A stretch of 62,000 nt of DNA from Chrysomallon squamiferum (taxonomy: Eukaryota > Mollusca > Gastropoda > Neomphalida > Peltospiridae), in NCBI GenBank assembly GCA_012295275.1, contig CM022672.1, forward strand, positions 25,240,930 through 25,302,929, written 5' to 3'. The first letter of the stretch is position 1. Each line of letters starts with the position of its first letter. Both the position numbers and the translations under genes were made by a program. Below the pieces are notes generated by a model. The model saw only the letters and a list, made by a program, of their open reading frames with translations. It did no database searches and had not been told where the DNA came from. Positions 22,190 to 33,494 of this stretch are shown piece by piece.

Positions 22190-22553
22190 ATTTACTATTA
22201 ATTTTTTCCAATAAAATCACCAATATAAAAACCCCATCAAAAGAAAACAATTCACCCTACAAATCAGTAATAAATGCAGGAATAATTATAACGTAAAAAA
22301 GCACCCAAAAACCCCACAAACATTTCTTGTACAACTGAATAAATAAATTTTTCATTTTAATATAGTATTTTAATCATACTAAAAAGACAATTCACCCTAA
22401 AGCAGTAACATGCACAAGAATTTAAATCATTAAATACAGTCGGATAAATAAAATTAGAAATGTTGATGTAAAATACACACCACCCCAGGAAGACAGTTCA
22501 GGAGCACTGCTGTTTGAATCTTCTGACACCTCACTAGCCACTCCGGATGACAT
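16665..22553 (-). CDS. PGC-1 family transcriptional coactivator
   Basis: Nuclear coactivator of the PGC-1alpha/beta/PRC family (Drosophila Spargel), which drives mitochondrial and metabolic gene expression. Coding exons in order: 22553-22481, 22029-21982, 21765-21669, 21477-21455, 21090-19979 (probably with a small internal intron), 19525-19457, 19041-18954, 18224-18103, 17707-17649, 17270-17184, 16777-16665; about 605-612 residues. Visible features are a short acidic N-terminus with DLGSLLVQFED, DHDYC near residue 171 (the HCF-1-binding tetrapeptide of vertebrate PGC-1 proteins), and an RS-rich stretch. Then come ERKRLKAEEKRKQIEERR, an RRM with RNP2 IVYVGK and RNP1 NYGFVTF, and the family-specific end DFDQLLKQAQQKL. 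No canonical LxxLL was seen. All phases join except for one frame change in the large exon. Which vertebrate paralogue is closest cannot be decided. Confidence 0.93.
17184..17270 (-). CDS. PGC-1 homologue, exon with the end of the RRM
   Basis: Encodes GNDIPGEQKFDLCFGGRREF and CDVDYQDL. This matches the FELYFCGRKQF..NYADLD block that follows the RRM in vertebrate PGC-1. Enters in phase 1 and leaves in phase 1; acceptor TTCTCAG, donor GTAATT. Confidence 0.93.
17649..17707 (-). CDS. PGC-1 homologue, RNP1 exon
   Basis: Encodes DNYGFVTFAYTCDAYAAIE, containing the RNP1 strand of the RRM. Enters in phase 2 and leaves in phase 1; acceptor TTTTCAG, donor GTAAGG. Confidence 0.95.
17881..18013. repeat. 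133-bp direct repeat, copy A, with a cryptic 47-nt exon
   Basis: Identical to 18709-18841 except for one base (position 17918). On the minus strand it contains CTTTCCTCTCCAG as an acceptor, 47 nt (17953-17999), then GAG followed by GTACAG as a donor. It sits in the intron downstream of the first RRM exon. Read in the incoming phase 2, the 47-nt segment gives a stop after eight codons. Confidence 0.9.
18103..18224 (-). CDS. PGC-1 homologue, first RRM exon
   Basis: Encodes EERRIVYVGKIPDG followed by RARFSRFGEIESV, which is RRM beta1 (RNP2), helix 1 and beta2. It begins in phase 0 after TACTAG and leaves in phase 2 at GTAATG. Near-identical 133-bp repeats flank it in both introns. Confidence 0.95.
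18709..18841. repeat. 133-bp direct repeat, copy B, with a cryptic 47-nt exon
   Basis: Second copy, 828 bp from copy A and 132 of 133 bases identical. The same minus-strand acceptor and donor bound 47 nt at 18781-18827. Read in the incoming phase 0 this stays open for 47 nt, but it shifts the next RRM exon into a frame that stops within that exon. Confidence 0.9.
18954..19041 (-). CDS. PGC-1 homologue, basic helix exon
   Basis: Encodes YSSSPRSRSTERYRRERKR then LKAEEKRKQI. This corresponds to the charged segment just before EERR and the RRM in PGC-1 proteins. Enters in phase 2, ends in phase 0; donor GTAAGT. Confidence 0.92.
19457..19525 (-). CDS. PGC-1 homologue, RS-rich exon
   Basis: Encodes a Ser/Arg-rich segment (SWSYSSTSSSSRSRSRSS). 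It enters and leaves in phase 2; acceptor TTCCCAG, donor GTGAGA. RS domains are typical of this position in PGC-1 proteins. Confidence 0.9.
19979..21090 (-). CDS. PGC-1 homologue, large central exon
   Basis: Begins with GC completing a Gly codon. The first part reads TNPLPEVLEKIRARRKRK then LAIMLPVMMANLPKK. From about 20940 onward the good frame is shifted by one: VARSVTPSPKKYVIEKI, then DHDYC at 20755-20769, acidic Asp/Glu-rich stretches, LPSYCTDLSIPPRPPKKK, and an RS repeat region ending SGSSSSS. The frame change needs either a very small intron (52 nt from 20988 to 20937, or 73 nt ending GTGCAG) or a 1-nt sequence error. Leaves in phase 2 at GTAAGT. Confidence 0.88.
20755..20769 (-). other. 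HCF-1-binding motif (DHDYC) in the PGC-1 homologue
   Basis: GAT CAT GAT TAT TGC encodes Asp-His-Asp-Tyr-Cys. Known from the family: vertebrate PGC-1alpha, PGC-1beta and PRC carry the same (D/E)HxY tetrapeptide, which binds the HCF-1 Kelch domain. Its location N-terminal of the RS region is also as expected. Confidence 0.8.
21455..21477 (-). CDS. PGC-1 homologue, 23-nt micro-exon
   Basis: Encodes only IPKKCGK plus partial codons. It is flanked by a TTTCCAG acceptor and GTAGGT donor, and is the only segment joining the neighbouring phases (2 in, 1 out). Downstream on the transcript, the intron has an A run just beyond position 21484. Confidence 0.75.
21669..21765 (-). CDS. PGC-1 homologue, exon 3
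   Basis: Encodes VSQHLDKTDHSSQYRQSNEN then KTEEKPVSQTTN, a hydrophilic disordered segment. Enters in phase 1, leaves in phase 2; acceptor GTTGCAG, donor GTATGT. Confidence 0.85.
21982..22029 (-). CDS. PGC-1 homologue, exon 2
   Basis: Encodes GIEAKDLGSLLVQFED. The acidic-hydrophobic DLGSLLVQFED resembles the N-terminal activation segment of PGC-1 proteins (ELDSLLAEL type). Acceptor TTTTCTAG, donor GTATGT. Confidence 0.85.
22131..22191. repeat. (AAAT)n microsatellite
   Basis: About 14 AAAT units in the first coding intron of the PGC-1 homologue. Confidence 0.95.
22481..22553 (-). CDS. PGC-1 homologue, first coding exon
   Basis: ATG at 22553, then SSGVASEVSEDSNSSAPELS and SWG. Two donors 3 nt apart (GTGTGT after 22481, GTGGTG after 22484) give the same frame. 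The exon begins in the 5' UTR at 22574 after an acceptor ATTTCAG. Confidence 0.85.
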
Positions 22554-22574
22554 ACTGCTATCTCATATGTAAAT
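22554..22574 (-). other. 5' UTR part of the PGC-1 start exon
   Basis: Twenty-one nt between the ATTTCAG acceptor (ending 22575) and the ATG. The presence of an acceptor implies at least one upstream non-coding exon. Confidence 0.65.
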
Positions 22575-23995
22575 CTGAAATACAGTTTACTTTCAATCAG
22601 AAAATAACGCTCAACACCAAACAGCTGATACACGACTGTTTTACTGACAAAAGGGGGAAAAAAATAACAGCAACCAGCTAACAAGAAAATATAGTCAGCT
22701 GTTTAAATACACTGAAATATATACACATACAAAACTAATGGCTGCTAGATTTTATTTTATGGTTATAATAACAAGGTACAATGAAATCAATTACGTAAAG
22801 AGTACTATTACTGTATATTCCAAATTTAAACCCCAGTGAACAATTATCTATTGTAACTTTTTCAAAATGGTAAGATCCATTGTTCTGCCAGTAATATTAC
22901 TATTGATTAATTAGTGAACATAGTAAAAAATACTTGACATTGTCTAGCTTCAGATACATTTCTGTGAATAGTATTATTTGTATCAAAACTTAACTGGAGG
23001 AAACCAGCAGCAGATATCTGCAACAGCCTCACCCTTTTAATGTTTAACATGCTAACCATACCACTTCCCAGCTGATGCAGAACTGTTCTGAATTCTGCTA
23101 AATTTCTACATGTTAATTATTTTAGGATTGTTTCATGAAGATCTACTACATTTCTTCAACAAAGGGTTTCATTTTATTATGACCAAAATAAAATTTGAAT
23201 AGTGAAACTAATGCGCTTTGGTAGCAATTACATGTACTGTTAAGTTATGTGTTTAGACAATGCATTTATTTTCAAGCTTTTTTTTGTAACAATTTCTGTT
23301 GATCGTTTAGTAAAACTAAAAAAAATCAGACTGCAGTGTTTGTAACTATATAAATTTTAAGAAATCTTGACAATCTCACTGCAGCATTTTTACATCTACT
23401 GCCTTTTGAATAATCAGATGGATCCATATCCCATCTTTATGTACTCAGTCTGAAAAACCCACATAGTTTTGTCATACCGTATTAACTGAATCAGTTTATC
23501 AAAGCCTATAGTATGTGCATTATACACTACCACATATTTAACACATCTATCACTATGTGGTTGATAATATCACTAAAGCAGACTGAACACTGATATCTTA
23601 AAATATACTTCAATATCACATCAATTTAATCAAATCAATAAATTTCAGATTTATTATTTTTGTGTACATAGAATTCTTGAATGTATTAAATAACAGCTTG
23701 AACATTTCAAAGTTTACATTTATTATGAGTAACCGTCATGCTCATTTTTCAATCAAATTTACAATGTAATGATTTTTTTTTAAATTAAAGTACTCTAAAA
23801 GGACCCTGATAATTTCAAACATTTCTATAATTTTTGGTGCCTGCTAATCTCACCTAGTTTATTTTTTTTTCCATTTCACAAATGATATATTTCAGTAATG
23901 ATAGTCTGCTTCTGTTTATAAACTTAAATATAAGTAAAAGAAACATTAAGAAATTTGCACAGAAGAAATTACACAAAATACTCATCATAATTCTT

Positions 23996-24030
<35 letters not shown>

Positions 24031-25746
24031 CAACTGCAAATACAAGGAGACATCCAGGGCTGAACAAAGTTCTAACTGGTTATTTGGCAAAAAGGATGAT
24101 CAAATCTCATTGAGCCTACATATTAAAATTCCAAATAAAGCATTCTGGCACTGATGCACACTACATGGTAGATATTTGAGATTTATATTCAGGAATTTAA
24201 CTTCATTAAAAATAGGCTAAATAGTCCATGCCTATGTGGGTTCTTTTTTTCTGTTTTTTTTTAAACACTAGGGAATGTTGACAGCAATTTCTGTAATGGA
24301 AGTATTTTCCTGCACAAATATCAACTTGTACCAAGATTACTTCCAATCTGGTGATCTGTAAAGTACTGTTACAATAAGACATTTCCTAGAACACTACAGA
24401 ATGTTCACAGTATCTAAGATTTGTTTTGACGTTGATGGACTAAACACAAGCAGGTGGTGAAGTGCAATATGTTAATCTCACCACAAAGTGGAACAGCATA
24501 AAATTCAGTTTGCACTTGGAAAAAAATCACTCTGCAAGTTATGTGCATGTAGGTATTTTTAAAATGATTGTATCATTAAAACACATCAATGTATAAATTA
24601 TTATCACTGCGTTTACAAATTACAGAAAAAGTTTTTTTTTTAAAAGTAAAATTTTATATCTCTGTCTCTTTAATTTTTAATGCTGTAGTCACCGACAATA
24701 TCATCTATCATTACAAATGCAGATATGTTTTAACTTGTAACATTAAACATCTGCTTTCTCTGTTGAATATAGTTTTTACAACTAATGTAAATAAACCATT
24801 TTGGCTGACAGTTGTGTAATCAAATACTGCCATTTGATGGGGTGTTTTTTTCTGTTTCAATACATTATATATTTATACAAATTAATTCTCTTTATCTTTA
24901 GCTATGGTACAATTTTAACTTGTTATGCTGAATATGTTAGTTATGATTTTTAAGGGAGATAAAAATGTAATGAACTATCGTTACTATGATATCAGCATTA
25001 TTTCAATTAAGTTGAGAAGAAAAAACCCAGAAAAAAACAGCTACAATTACAGGTATTTTCAGAACAAAATATTGCCATTTTAAACATCATTAAATACTTG
25101 AAATATACTTAATACATGTGTACAAATTAATTATTAACCAAAACACGGTGCCTCTGACTCGGAACTCTTAATATTCTTACATTGATTAAATTTAACGAAA
25201 TTAAAATGAAATTTTGTTTGGTACTATTTCAGCAATGCTATCTTGCGATTTCAGTTATATTCTTTTTTGTTAACAGTCGAAACGCATTTGCAGTAAAAAC
25301 AATTTATCAGCACCATTTGAAGCACTTATTAACAGTCTGGGGTCAATTAATTATCGTACACGGTGCAGTGTATTCCGTTACTGTCGTGACCATGCATTTA
25401 GTTGAACGTAAGAGTTCATAAACATTCTGGCTTTAAAATGAGTAGTTCTCAAATGCAATATACGGAAAAAAAAAAAAGAAGTGCATCGTTTCAAACATCT
25501 GTAACAGCGTTTGTCGGGCATCACTGTCGCTGTAAATCTATCACAGCACGTGGCAAAAAACCAAAACATTTCACTAAAATTATCATTAAAGATTAAATAA
25601 AGCATGTCTCCTTTTTCAAATACTCTACCATTAGAGATAGATATCATGTTTTGCTTTCAGCTATAAAGCATTACGATTATTTCTAAATCTATAGTATAAA
25701 TAAAAGATATTCCAGACACATATCGAAACTACTTCCAGACACCTAC
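22575..25746 (-). other. Presumed 5' UTR intron of the PGC-1 gene
   Basis: No coding exon recognised. It contains an A run at about 23998-24028. Slightly more complex stretches (22985-23100, 24030-24130, 24420-24520) show no recognisable protein. It is called an intron because a donor and an acceptor of the right strand bound it. Confidence 0.45.
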
Positions 25747-25860
25747 CTCTCGCGTGGGAGAAATGACGTCGCTCTCACCAATCTCGCAAAATCTCGGCTG
25801 AAAATCTCGTGACAAAACACTGTTATTGAGTGTTAATTCTGACTTTAGTGACAACGGTTT
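25747..25860 (-). promoter_or_regulatory. Likely non-coding first exon and promoter of the PGC-1 gene
   Basis: CpG-containing sequence of clearly higher GC than its flanks. On the minus strand it ends in CGCGAGAG followed by a strong donor GTAGGT (boundary at 25747). It contains a CRE-like TGACGTCG at 25764-25771. The assignment to the PGC-1 gene is an inference from strand and distance; the transcription start is unknown. Confidence 0.5.
25764..25771. promoter_or_regulatory. CRE-like site TGACGTCG
   Basis: Seven of eight bases match the CREB/ATF palindrome. Known for the family: mammalian PGC-1alpha transcription is induced by CREB through a promoter CRE. Relevance here is inferred. Confidence 0.4.
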
Positions 25861-26245
25861 GGGTCAAGGCTTTCAAAAGTATGGTCCGTGATTTCATTTT
25901 ATAGGGCACGTCAACAGTTTCTTAAAGCAGTAATACATATTTTAATACGCGAATCACTATTATTATTATTATTTAATTCGATCAGAAATTTGACGGCGCC
26001 TTATCGACGAAATAAAAATCTTCTTGGGTCTGGCACTCTTTCTCAAATATTCATTGTTGTGAGAAATAAAAAATAAAAATAAAATTCATTTATGAATATC
26101 TACTTATTTTAACCAAATATTTTTTAGCTTTTGAAGAAGGTAACTGATACGATTACTGGATTTCGCCTACACAGCCCAAAGTACGAATTCTTTTTTGTTT
26201 AGTATTACCTCATTTAATAATAATAATAATAACAGGAAAAAATGC

Positions 26246-26248
<3 letters not shown>

Positions 26249-26306
<58 letters not shown>
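26249..26306. repeat. (AT)n microsatellite
   Basis: About 29 AT units without interruption. Confidence 0.97.
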
Positions 26307-26310
<4 letters not shown>

Positions 26311-27495
26311 ATAATTAAACTTTCCATGATAAACTACATGACTGATTTAACGAAAATACACAAAGCAGACAGGACCTAATGTACCAGAAAATATATCAAC
26401 AGCTGTTAAGAGAATTACAGTAAATTCAGGCGAGAAGCATGTTCATCTCAAGTCCAAAATTTAAAGAAATAATTATATTGCTTTCAACCAGTCACCCATT
26501 TACTGTTGTCATTATTCAGATATTGGGCAGTGCTTTTATTTTACAATATTTCCTCTGTAGATGAAGTAAACAAGTATGTGAAAGACGAATATACTGATGC
26601 AAGAATAGGTACATTATTTTGTGGAGGGTATGCTAAATTTTAAAGTGTAATACATTATCTATTGGATATTAAAAATAACAACAACAACAAAACAAAAACA
26701 AAAAAACCCAAACCCTAACTAAACTAAACTAATAATAATAATCTTATTATTGTTAATTTATTACAGTATACATCAAGAAAGATAACTCTTCTACAACTGT
26801 TAATGTAGTAATAATCGTCAAAACAGATTTAGTACTAACAAAGCTGCACATTCCAATTCAAACCAGATCACGTCATGATTAAAACAACACAAGGAGATGA
26901 ACAGTCCTCCTGACAGAATTAAACAGGCTAGTTCCATCTATCCAGATATACCTTGTCTTTCAAATTAACACTACATTAATTACAAAATCAGTTACATACT
27001 ATTGTATTTATAGCACTTTAAGTTCAAATCAGTTTGTTAGAAGTTTAATTTTATTTCATGTTATTATTTTCTTTCTCAAAGAATGGAACTCTATTATTTT
27101 ATTTTTACAAAATTAAATCTGCTAGTTATGAATGTTTTTTGTTTTGACCACTTTTCTGTGAAATTGTTGGGCCACTCATCTTTAGTCAATAACCACACAT
27201 ATTTGAGCCTAATAGCATTAATAAGATATAAAACAATATGTTGTTACACCATTATGTATTGCACCAAATGTTATGAACAAAATATAAAAAACAGACACGT
27301 TTTAAATTTGCGCTGACACATTTATTAATTGGTACAGAAAACTTTCATTTACAAATTAGTTACATATATATATATATGATTACATATTCAGTTTTCTACA
27401 TAAGTCATAGAAAAAAAAAATTTAGACAAAATAATTTACACTTTAGACTGTCACTGTAAAAAATATGTGGTTTGTCCTGTTTCAAACTAAGTGTT

Positions 27496-27496
<1 letters not shown>

Positions 27497-27536
<40 letters not shown>
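27497..27536. repeat. (AAT)n microsatellite
   Basis: About 13 AAT units. Confidence 0.93.
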
Positions 27537-27675
27537 TACAATAATAAAAATAATAAATTACAATATGGCTAAATCAGCTTTGTATTTTCTTTTCTCTCTG
27601 TTTCAGGATTTTTGATAATAATAGAGAACCATGAAAACATTGACAGAAAGTTATTAAAAAAAAAGCTCATTTATT

Positions 27676-27714
<39 letters not shown>

Positions 27715-29819
27715 CAAGATCAGTTTCAATATGTCATATATTATAATTATTTTTGGTAATTTCTAATGCTGTATAAATTTTAATAAACAAAGTACATTTA
27801 CTACCAAATGTATTGTTATTATTATTATTATTATTATTATTAATTTCATTTAAATAGTTTTTCATTTTAAATCATAATCTTCAAAAAATAAATAAAATAA
27901 TAACACATAAACAATAATTAAAATAATATAAAATAAATAAATAAAAATAAAAATAAATATAAATATAACCAAAAAAAAGGATAAAAAAAGAAATGAAAAA
28001 AACCCCAAAACAGTTAACACGAAACAAAATTTATATTGAGGTAGAATATTGAAATTTAAGTTTGAAATTTGATTTCAGTATGTTGTCAACAACAAATACA
28101 ACATTGTAACAAACAAGAACAACATCTATAATCTGCAGTATGAAGTTTGCTGGGGGGGATGGGTACAGAAAATATTGCGCACAAATTTTGTCATGGAACA
28201 ACTGCTGAATTTAGGATGATGTACAGTGGCACACCAACCTCACAATGCTGCCATTAACTCAATCAGGCAAAAAAACCAAATAATAATAATAATGATAATT
28301 AAAAAAAAAAAATAATAATAATAAATCTCGTTTTCCAAACATATATCAAAGTATTCAGCAAATTTATTTATTTTTATTATTTTATGAAGAGGTGGTATTA
28401 ACAAAGAACCTTTAAACATTTAGTTTACGTTATTTAGATTGTCCGATTTGTTATTATTATAGTCCAATCTTTGCCAATAATGAAGTCTGACATAATAATG
28501 TCCATAGAGATGAATGCATTTGTGGTCTACTTTTTTCCCCCTTATTAAATCACATAAAAATAGAATATATATAATAATAATAAATAATAATAAGATGAAG
28601 AAGAAAAAAAAAATGAAGAAAATGAAGAAAGTAGTAAGCAGAATAAATCAAAATTCTGTAAGAAAACTTGCAAGACATTACGTTATACAACAACCTTCAT
28701 GAATAATCATAAGCTTATTGATTGTCATACTTTATTATTAGCAAAGACTAGTGTTGCTGTTTAATCAAAAATACACTTGAAAAATAAACAAACAATATTT
28801 ATTCGGCTTCTTATGCCAACGTAGTAGTAGCACTTTAATAATAAATAAATATCCTGTAGACTGAGTATTTTTATAGTTCACTTTTTTCAGAAACTTCAGA
28901 AATATTCAAAACAGAACAATAATAGTAATAAAAATGAAAATGAGAAAAAGAACTGAGTATATTAGACATCAAACAGTGAAATTTTAACTGCTAACAAAAT
29001 ATTCTAGATTTAAAAAAAAATATGTTTTCATATATAATAAACTGAATTACATTTCAATAAATACCTGAATAGTTGGCAAAAAAGAAGAAAAACAATAACA
29101 AAAAAATAATTACATTATTCAAAGCTCAGAGTAAAAGTTACAATATAGACTATAGTATGTATTTGTTGATTATGCAAAGTTCTACTGAACAGCTGTAAAA
29201 AATGAAGCAGTAAATTCATGACTTCAAATTAAATTATGTCAAAAATATGGATAACAATTAATATTTTGATTAGTATTATTTTGACATATATTGATATTAT
29301 ACAGTCTGCCAGAGCCTGGAAAATTATGAAAGCAATATAAGTTATAACAAATATTTATATACAGTTTGGTATAATTTGTTTTCTTACTCAGGTTTATATA
29401 ACATGACAAAATATACATATAAATAGTGAAAATTCAAAATATGCCTTTATTCAAAAAAAAAAAGAATTGTGGTTTATAATACAGAAAATAAAAAAAATAA
29501 AAAAAAAAAATAAATAAATAAATAAATAAAAAAGATTAAACAAAACCCCTTGCATAGAAGTTAATAAAATTTGTGATAACAATAATTCTGAAACACCGCA
29601 AAAATATTCTTGCAAGTGGAAAGGTAAAAATTGAAAGAAAATGAATCAGAAGATTAATGATCTTAATTTTGTGTATGAAAAAAAAGGTTACAAAAACGTG
29701 ATCATAGTGGTAGTCTTGGTAATGGTTTTATTATGCTTGCCAAACACTCAACAAAATAAATAAATAACTAAAAATAAAATTATCAACTGAAATTTCTTGC
29801 CCTGCAAACTTAGGATATT

Positions 29820-29855
<36 letters not shown>

Positions 29856-31355
29856 CATCTAATTTTATTTCTGCATTCAGGCAGGTCAAACTAATCCATA
29901 AATGCTAATATATCTCTCAAACTACACTGACTAATAAAAGTGTTTGCATAATTATGATAAACATGCAAACAATTTTGGTATGCTGTTATAAAGATAATTT
30001 TAAAAACATTAATAATCACATTTTATTACCAGTTCAATGCTCTAGATGAACATGAAATGGACTCTAAAGCTATATAAATATCTGTAAAAGAAAAAGAAGA
30101 AAGAAAATTTGACTATTAAATCGTGGTACAGTATATATGTGGATATATAATTATATTATATCAAATTATTTTGATTGCCTAATAATTCACTAACCTTAAC
30201 AAACACTGAAAATATATCACTAGAAAATACACAGTTATTAAAGTTTATTTTTTAAGAAAGAAGAATAAAAAGTTATAGTAAACCAATAAACAAGTTTATT
30301 AATATTATTATCTCAAAATCAAATTAAATGCAGTCACTCAAACTTTTTGTGTAGTTTTGTTTTACCTTTCCTAGCATTATCTAGCATAACATACTTTCAC
30401 AACATAGCTGAGTCACCCATAAACTGCTTGTGAAATTAATAATGCACACAGTTTATCATTATTAATCTGACGAAATCAATAAATGTACAGTATACAGCTA
30501 AAATGTCGAAACTGCTCACATGCTGGATTCATTATAAATAAACCTTCATGTTGCAGGACATTTGTAACATGTCATTTATAGTTATTAGTCAGCTCTAACA
30601 AGGATTTTACAACATATTTCAAGAGGCAACGTTGGAATCCACAACAAAAACCTTTCTCAAACTCTTCCACAAAAAATGCTGTAGCCTTGTAAATGTTACA
30701 GCTAAACAGCAAAGTGTATTGTAATGGCCAGCTTATTCTTTGTATATTTTTGTTGATTGGGTGTCAAATTTATTATCGATTCCTAAAGATCAGGTCACAA
30801 TAGCAAGTTTCAAGCTAGCACTGAAAAATGGTAATATATCACAATTTTTCAGTTCTAATGGAAAAGGCGATGTCCATGATTTTCTTTCTATGCTAAGTAT
30901 ATTATATATATTTTAAAATGTAATTACTTCATTAATGAGGACATTTTCTTGTTATTTCTTCTTTTGTCTTAATTACAGTTTCCTAAAAATATATGAGTTT
31001 CAGAATTTTGTACAGTTACTGATAATCAATCAACTGGACATATTTTTGCATGACACAGGCTATAGAGATGGTAGTCATACAAAAATGAAGCTTATAAAGC
31101 AAGGAAAAAGAATATCTGCATCCCAAAAATGAGACTAAATTCCATGTGCAAATACATGTATCAAAATTATTAACAGCCTTCAAGATCATTCCTAGGCACC
31201 AACAGAAGAATTTAGAAGGCAGGTGCAAATGAATTCAAACTTAATAGAACAAATATGACAATGTGGAATAGGTACTATACTTGTTTTAAGATTTAAAAAA
31301 ATTGTATTATAACGTTTGGAAATTATGCATTTTTTAAAATACTGACTAATTATAA

Positions 31356-31387
<32 letters not shown>

Positions 31388-31879
31388 TTGTCATGGATTT
31401 CACTGAATGAAGGGTAAAGCACTGATATATTAATAAAGTTTGAAAAAAATTTCCATCATCTCATTATTCCTTAGTTGTGTCACACCAAGTTAATTGTGAA
31501 AAAAAAAAAAATAATAATAATAAAAAATAAACAAGAAGTGTGAAGAAATCTAAAATGAAACATTTTTTTTTTATATTTAAACATTTCTCTTATCCCTGAT
31601 GAACAAATCTGTAATGATAAACATTTTCATTCATTATCTTTACAAAGATAAAGTTCTTAGGTATGTTTTCAATCAAAAATTTCTCTTTCATTTTCATGTT
31701 TTTAAATAAAAATTTGCTTTACATTTGAAACAATTATTTCACATCAAGAACTGCCTTCACCGAATTCACATCTGGAATCCAATTTCAGGAAGAAAACTAT
31801 CAATTACAAAAAAAACACATTCTGATGAGTAATAAAAATATCTGGATATACATACATACATACATTCATGCACACATAC

Positions 31880-31913
<34 letters not shown>

Positions 31914-32028
31914 AAAAAAGAAAAAAAAAGAAGATATGAATGAATTGTAATCACTTTGTCGAAATGAAAGACCAGCCAGGCAACAAAACAGACGAAAAAA
32001 ATGTAATGATGAAACGTGCTGCTTGCTG

Positions 32029-32186
32029 TCAAACTGACGTTTCGCGAAATACACGAGTTGAACTGTCGCCCTGTCGTATGTGGATATATCGTGTTGTATC
32101 CACCTCGGAGATTTTCACTTGAGTGCTTGGAATGATGACATCACCTGCTCCAGGAAGCTGAGAGTAATCTCCCTTTGGTGTCAAAA
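32029..32186 (-). CDS. Terminal coding exon, probably an alternative INPP5A 3' end (PDZ ligand)
   Basis: After a strong acceptor (TTTTTTCAG) the minus strand stays open for 51 codons: LTPKGDYSQLPGAGDVIIPS, then VKISEVDTTRYIHIRQGD, ending RETSV and TGA. GC and CpG content stand out from the flanks. The exon needs an upstream phase of 1. The last INPP5A exon has a good internal donor (AAAG followed by GTAATT, boundary at 35095) in exactly that phase. It lies 37 nt after the exon start, where the catalytic domain ends. The product would end in ETSV, a class I PDZ-binding sequence (as in PMCA4b or Vangl), instead of a CAAX box. It might instead belong to an unrecognised gene, but only about 2.2 kb separates it from the INPP5A stop. 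Confidence 0.6.
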
Positions 32187-33430
32187 CTGAAAAAAGTTCA
32201 ACAGGTGTTATGTAGTTAGTTACTGATAATTATTTATAAATAATGTACATGATATTAAAAAAAAAGAAAATAAAGCATGTTTAATAACTCTTTGTCTGTC
32301 ATTGAAGTCATTATAAATTATATGAATATATATTAATTTTTTTCATTGTCTAGCTAATGAAGAAAACAGAAAATTAATACACATACACATAAAAATATTC
32401 ATATATTTTAATATGGATATTGTATTCCATCTTATTTCCTCATAAAATACACATGTCTAATCAATAAATGTTTAAACTGAGATCATAACAGACATATACT
32501 TAAAACATAAATCAGAAATTTCTGTTTATCTTACATATGTATACATATGTATACACACACAGTACATAAACACAAAAATATTTCATATATATAATGGGTT
32601 GAAACAAAAGTTCATAGTGTTTTTAAAGTGAAATTAAAGGACAGCATTTAATATCTGCATACAGATTTATTCATCTATGTGACATTTTGTTCAGAATACA
32701 TGTCCTTCAGTGATGAAATCACATACTGAAATGCCAAATATTGCAAAATGCTACTCCTTTTATTCCATCTCAAAATATATGTGTCTGTGTGTGTACACTG
32801 TGTATGTCTGCATATAGATAATATTAAGAGATTATCTATATGCAGCCATGTTTTAATCTGTTTTTATAAATTCATCTAGTAAAATTAAGTCACTAGCAAG
32901 TAAACTATAATTGAACAGTCCAAGCTCATATCTATAATATCTACAGTACATGCATGCATGCCTTAAACTTGCATTAATGAAATAAATTACACTATATATG
33001 TTTAAGCAAACAAATAAATAAATATAAATTTAAGGTAAATTTTTTGTTCATGAAGGATAAATTTTGAAAGAAAAGATATTCAAACTTTTATAAATGCTTT
33101 CAAAATTTTAAAATTAACAGTAGAATGTTCTTGGAAATTATAGATTACTATTTGACCAATTAAGAATTGTGTCATTTTATTAAAAATTACAAAAACCATT
33201 TATTTTTTTTACTTAAAAAATATATAATCTTGACTAAACGCAGATTACAATGAAAATAAAGCCGCTTTAAAATTACTCTACAGCATCTATGATAAATATT
33301 TATTTATGCAGAAAATGAGATTATATAATAGTATTTTGTAATATTATTATCTTGTTTTCAATTTTTATGAATAAAATATGAAATTAAAAGAAATATAATT
33401 TAGTAAATTATGAATAACCTATATTTGGAT

Positions 33431-33494
<64 letters not shown>

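Larger units (their letters stand above)
25861..32028. other. Repeat-rich intergenic region
   Basis: No exon or RNA gene recognised between the PGC-1 promoter region and the exon at 32029. It holds an AT array (26249-26306), AAT arrays (27497-27536, 29820-29854), and A runs (27680-27710, 31362-31387, 31879-31910). The right part may include 3' UTR of the exon at 32029-32186. Confidence 0.5.
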
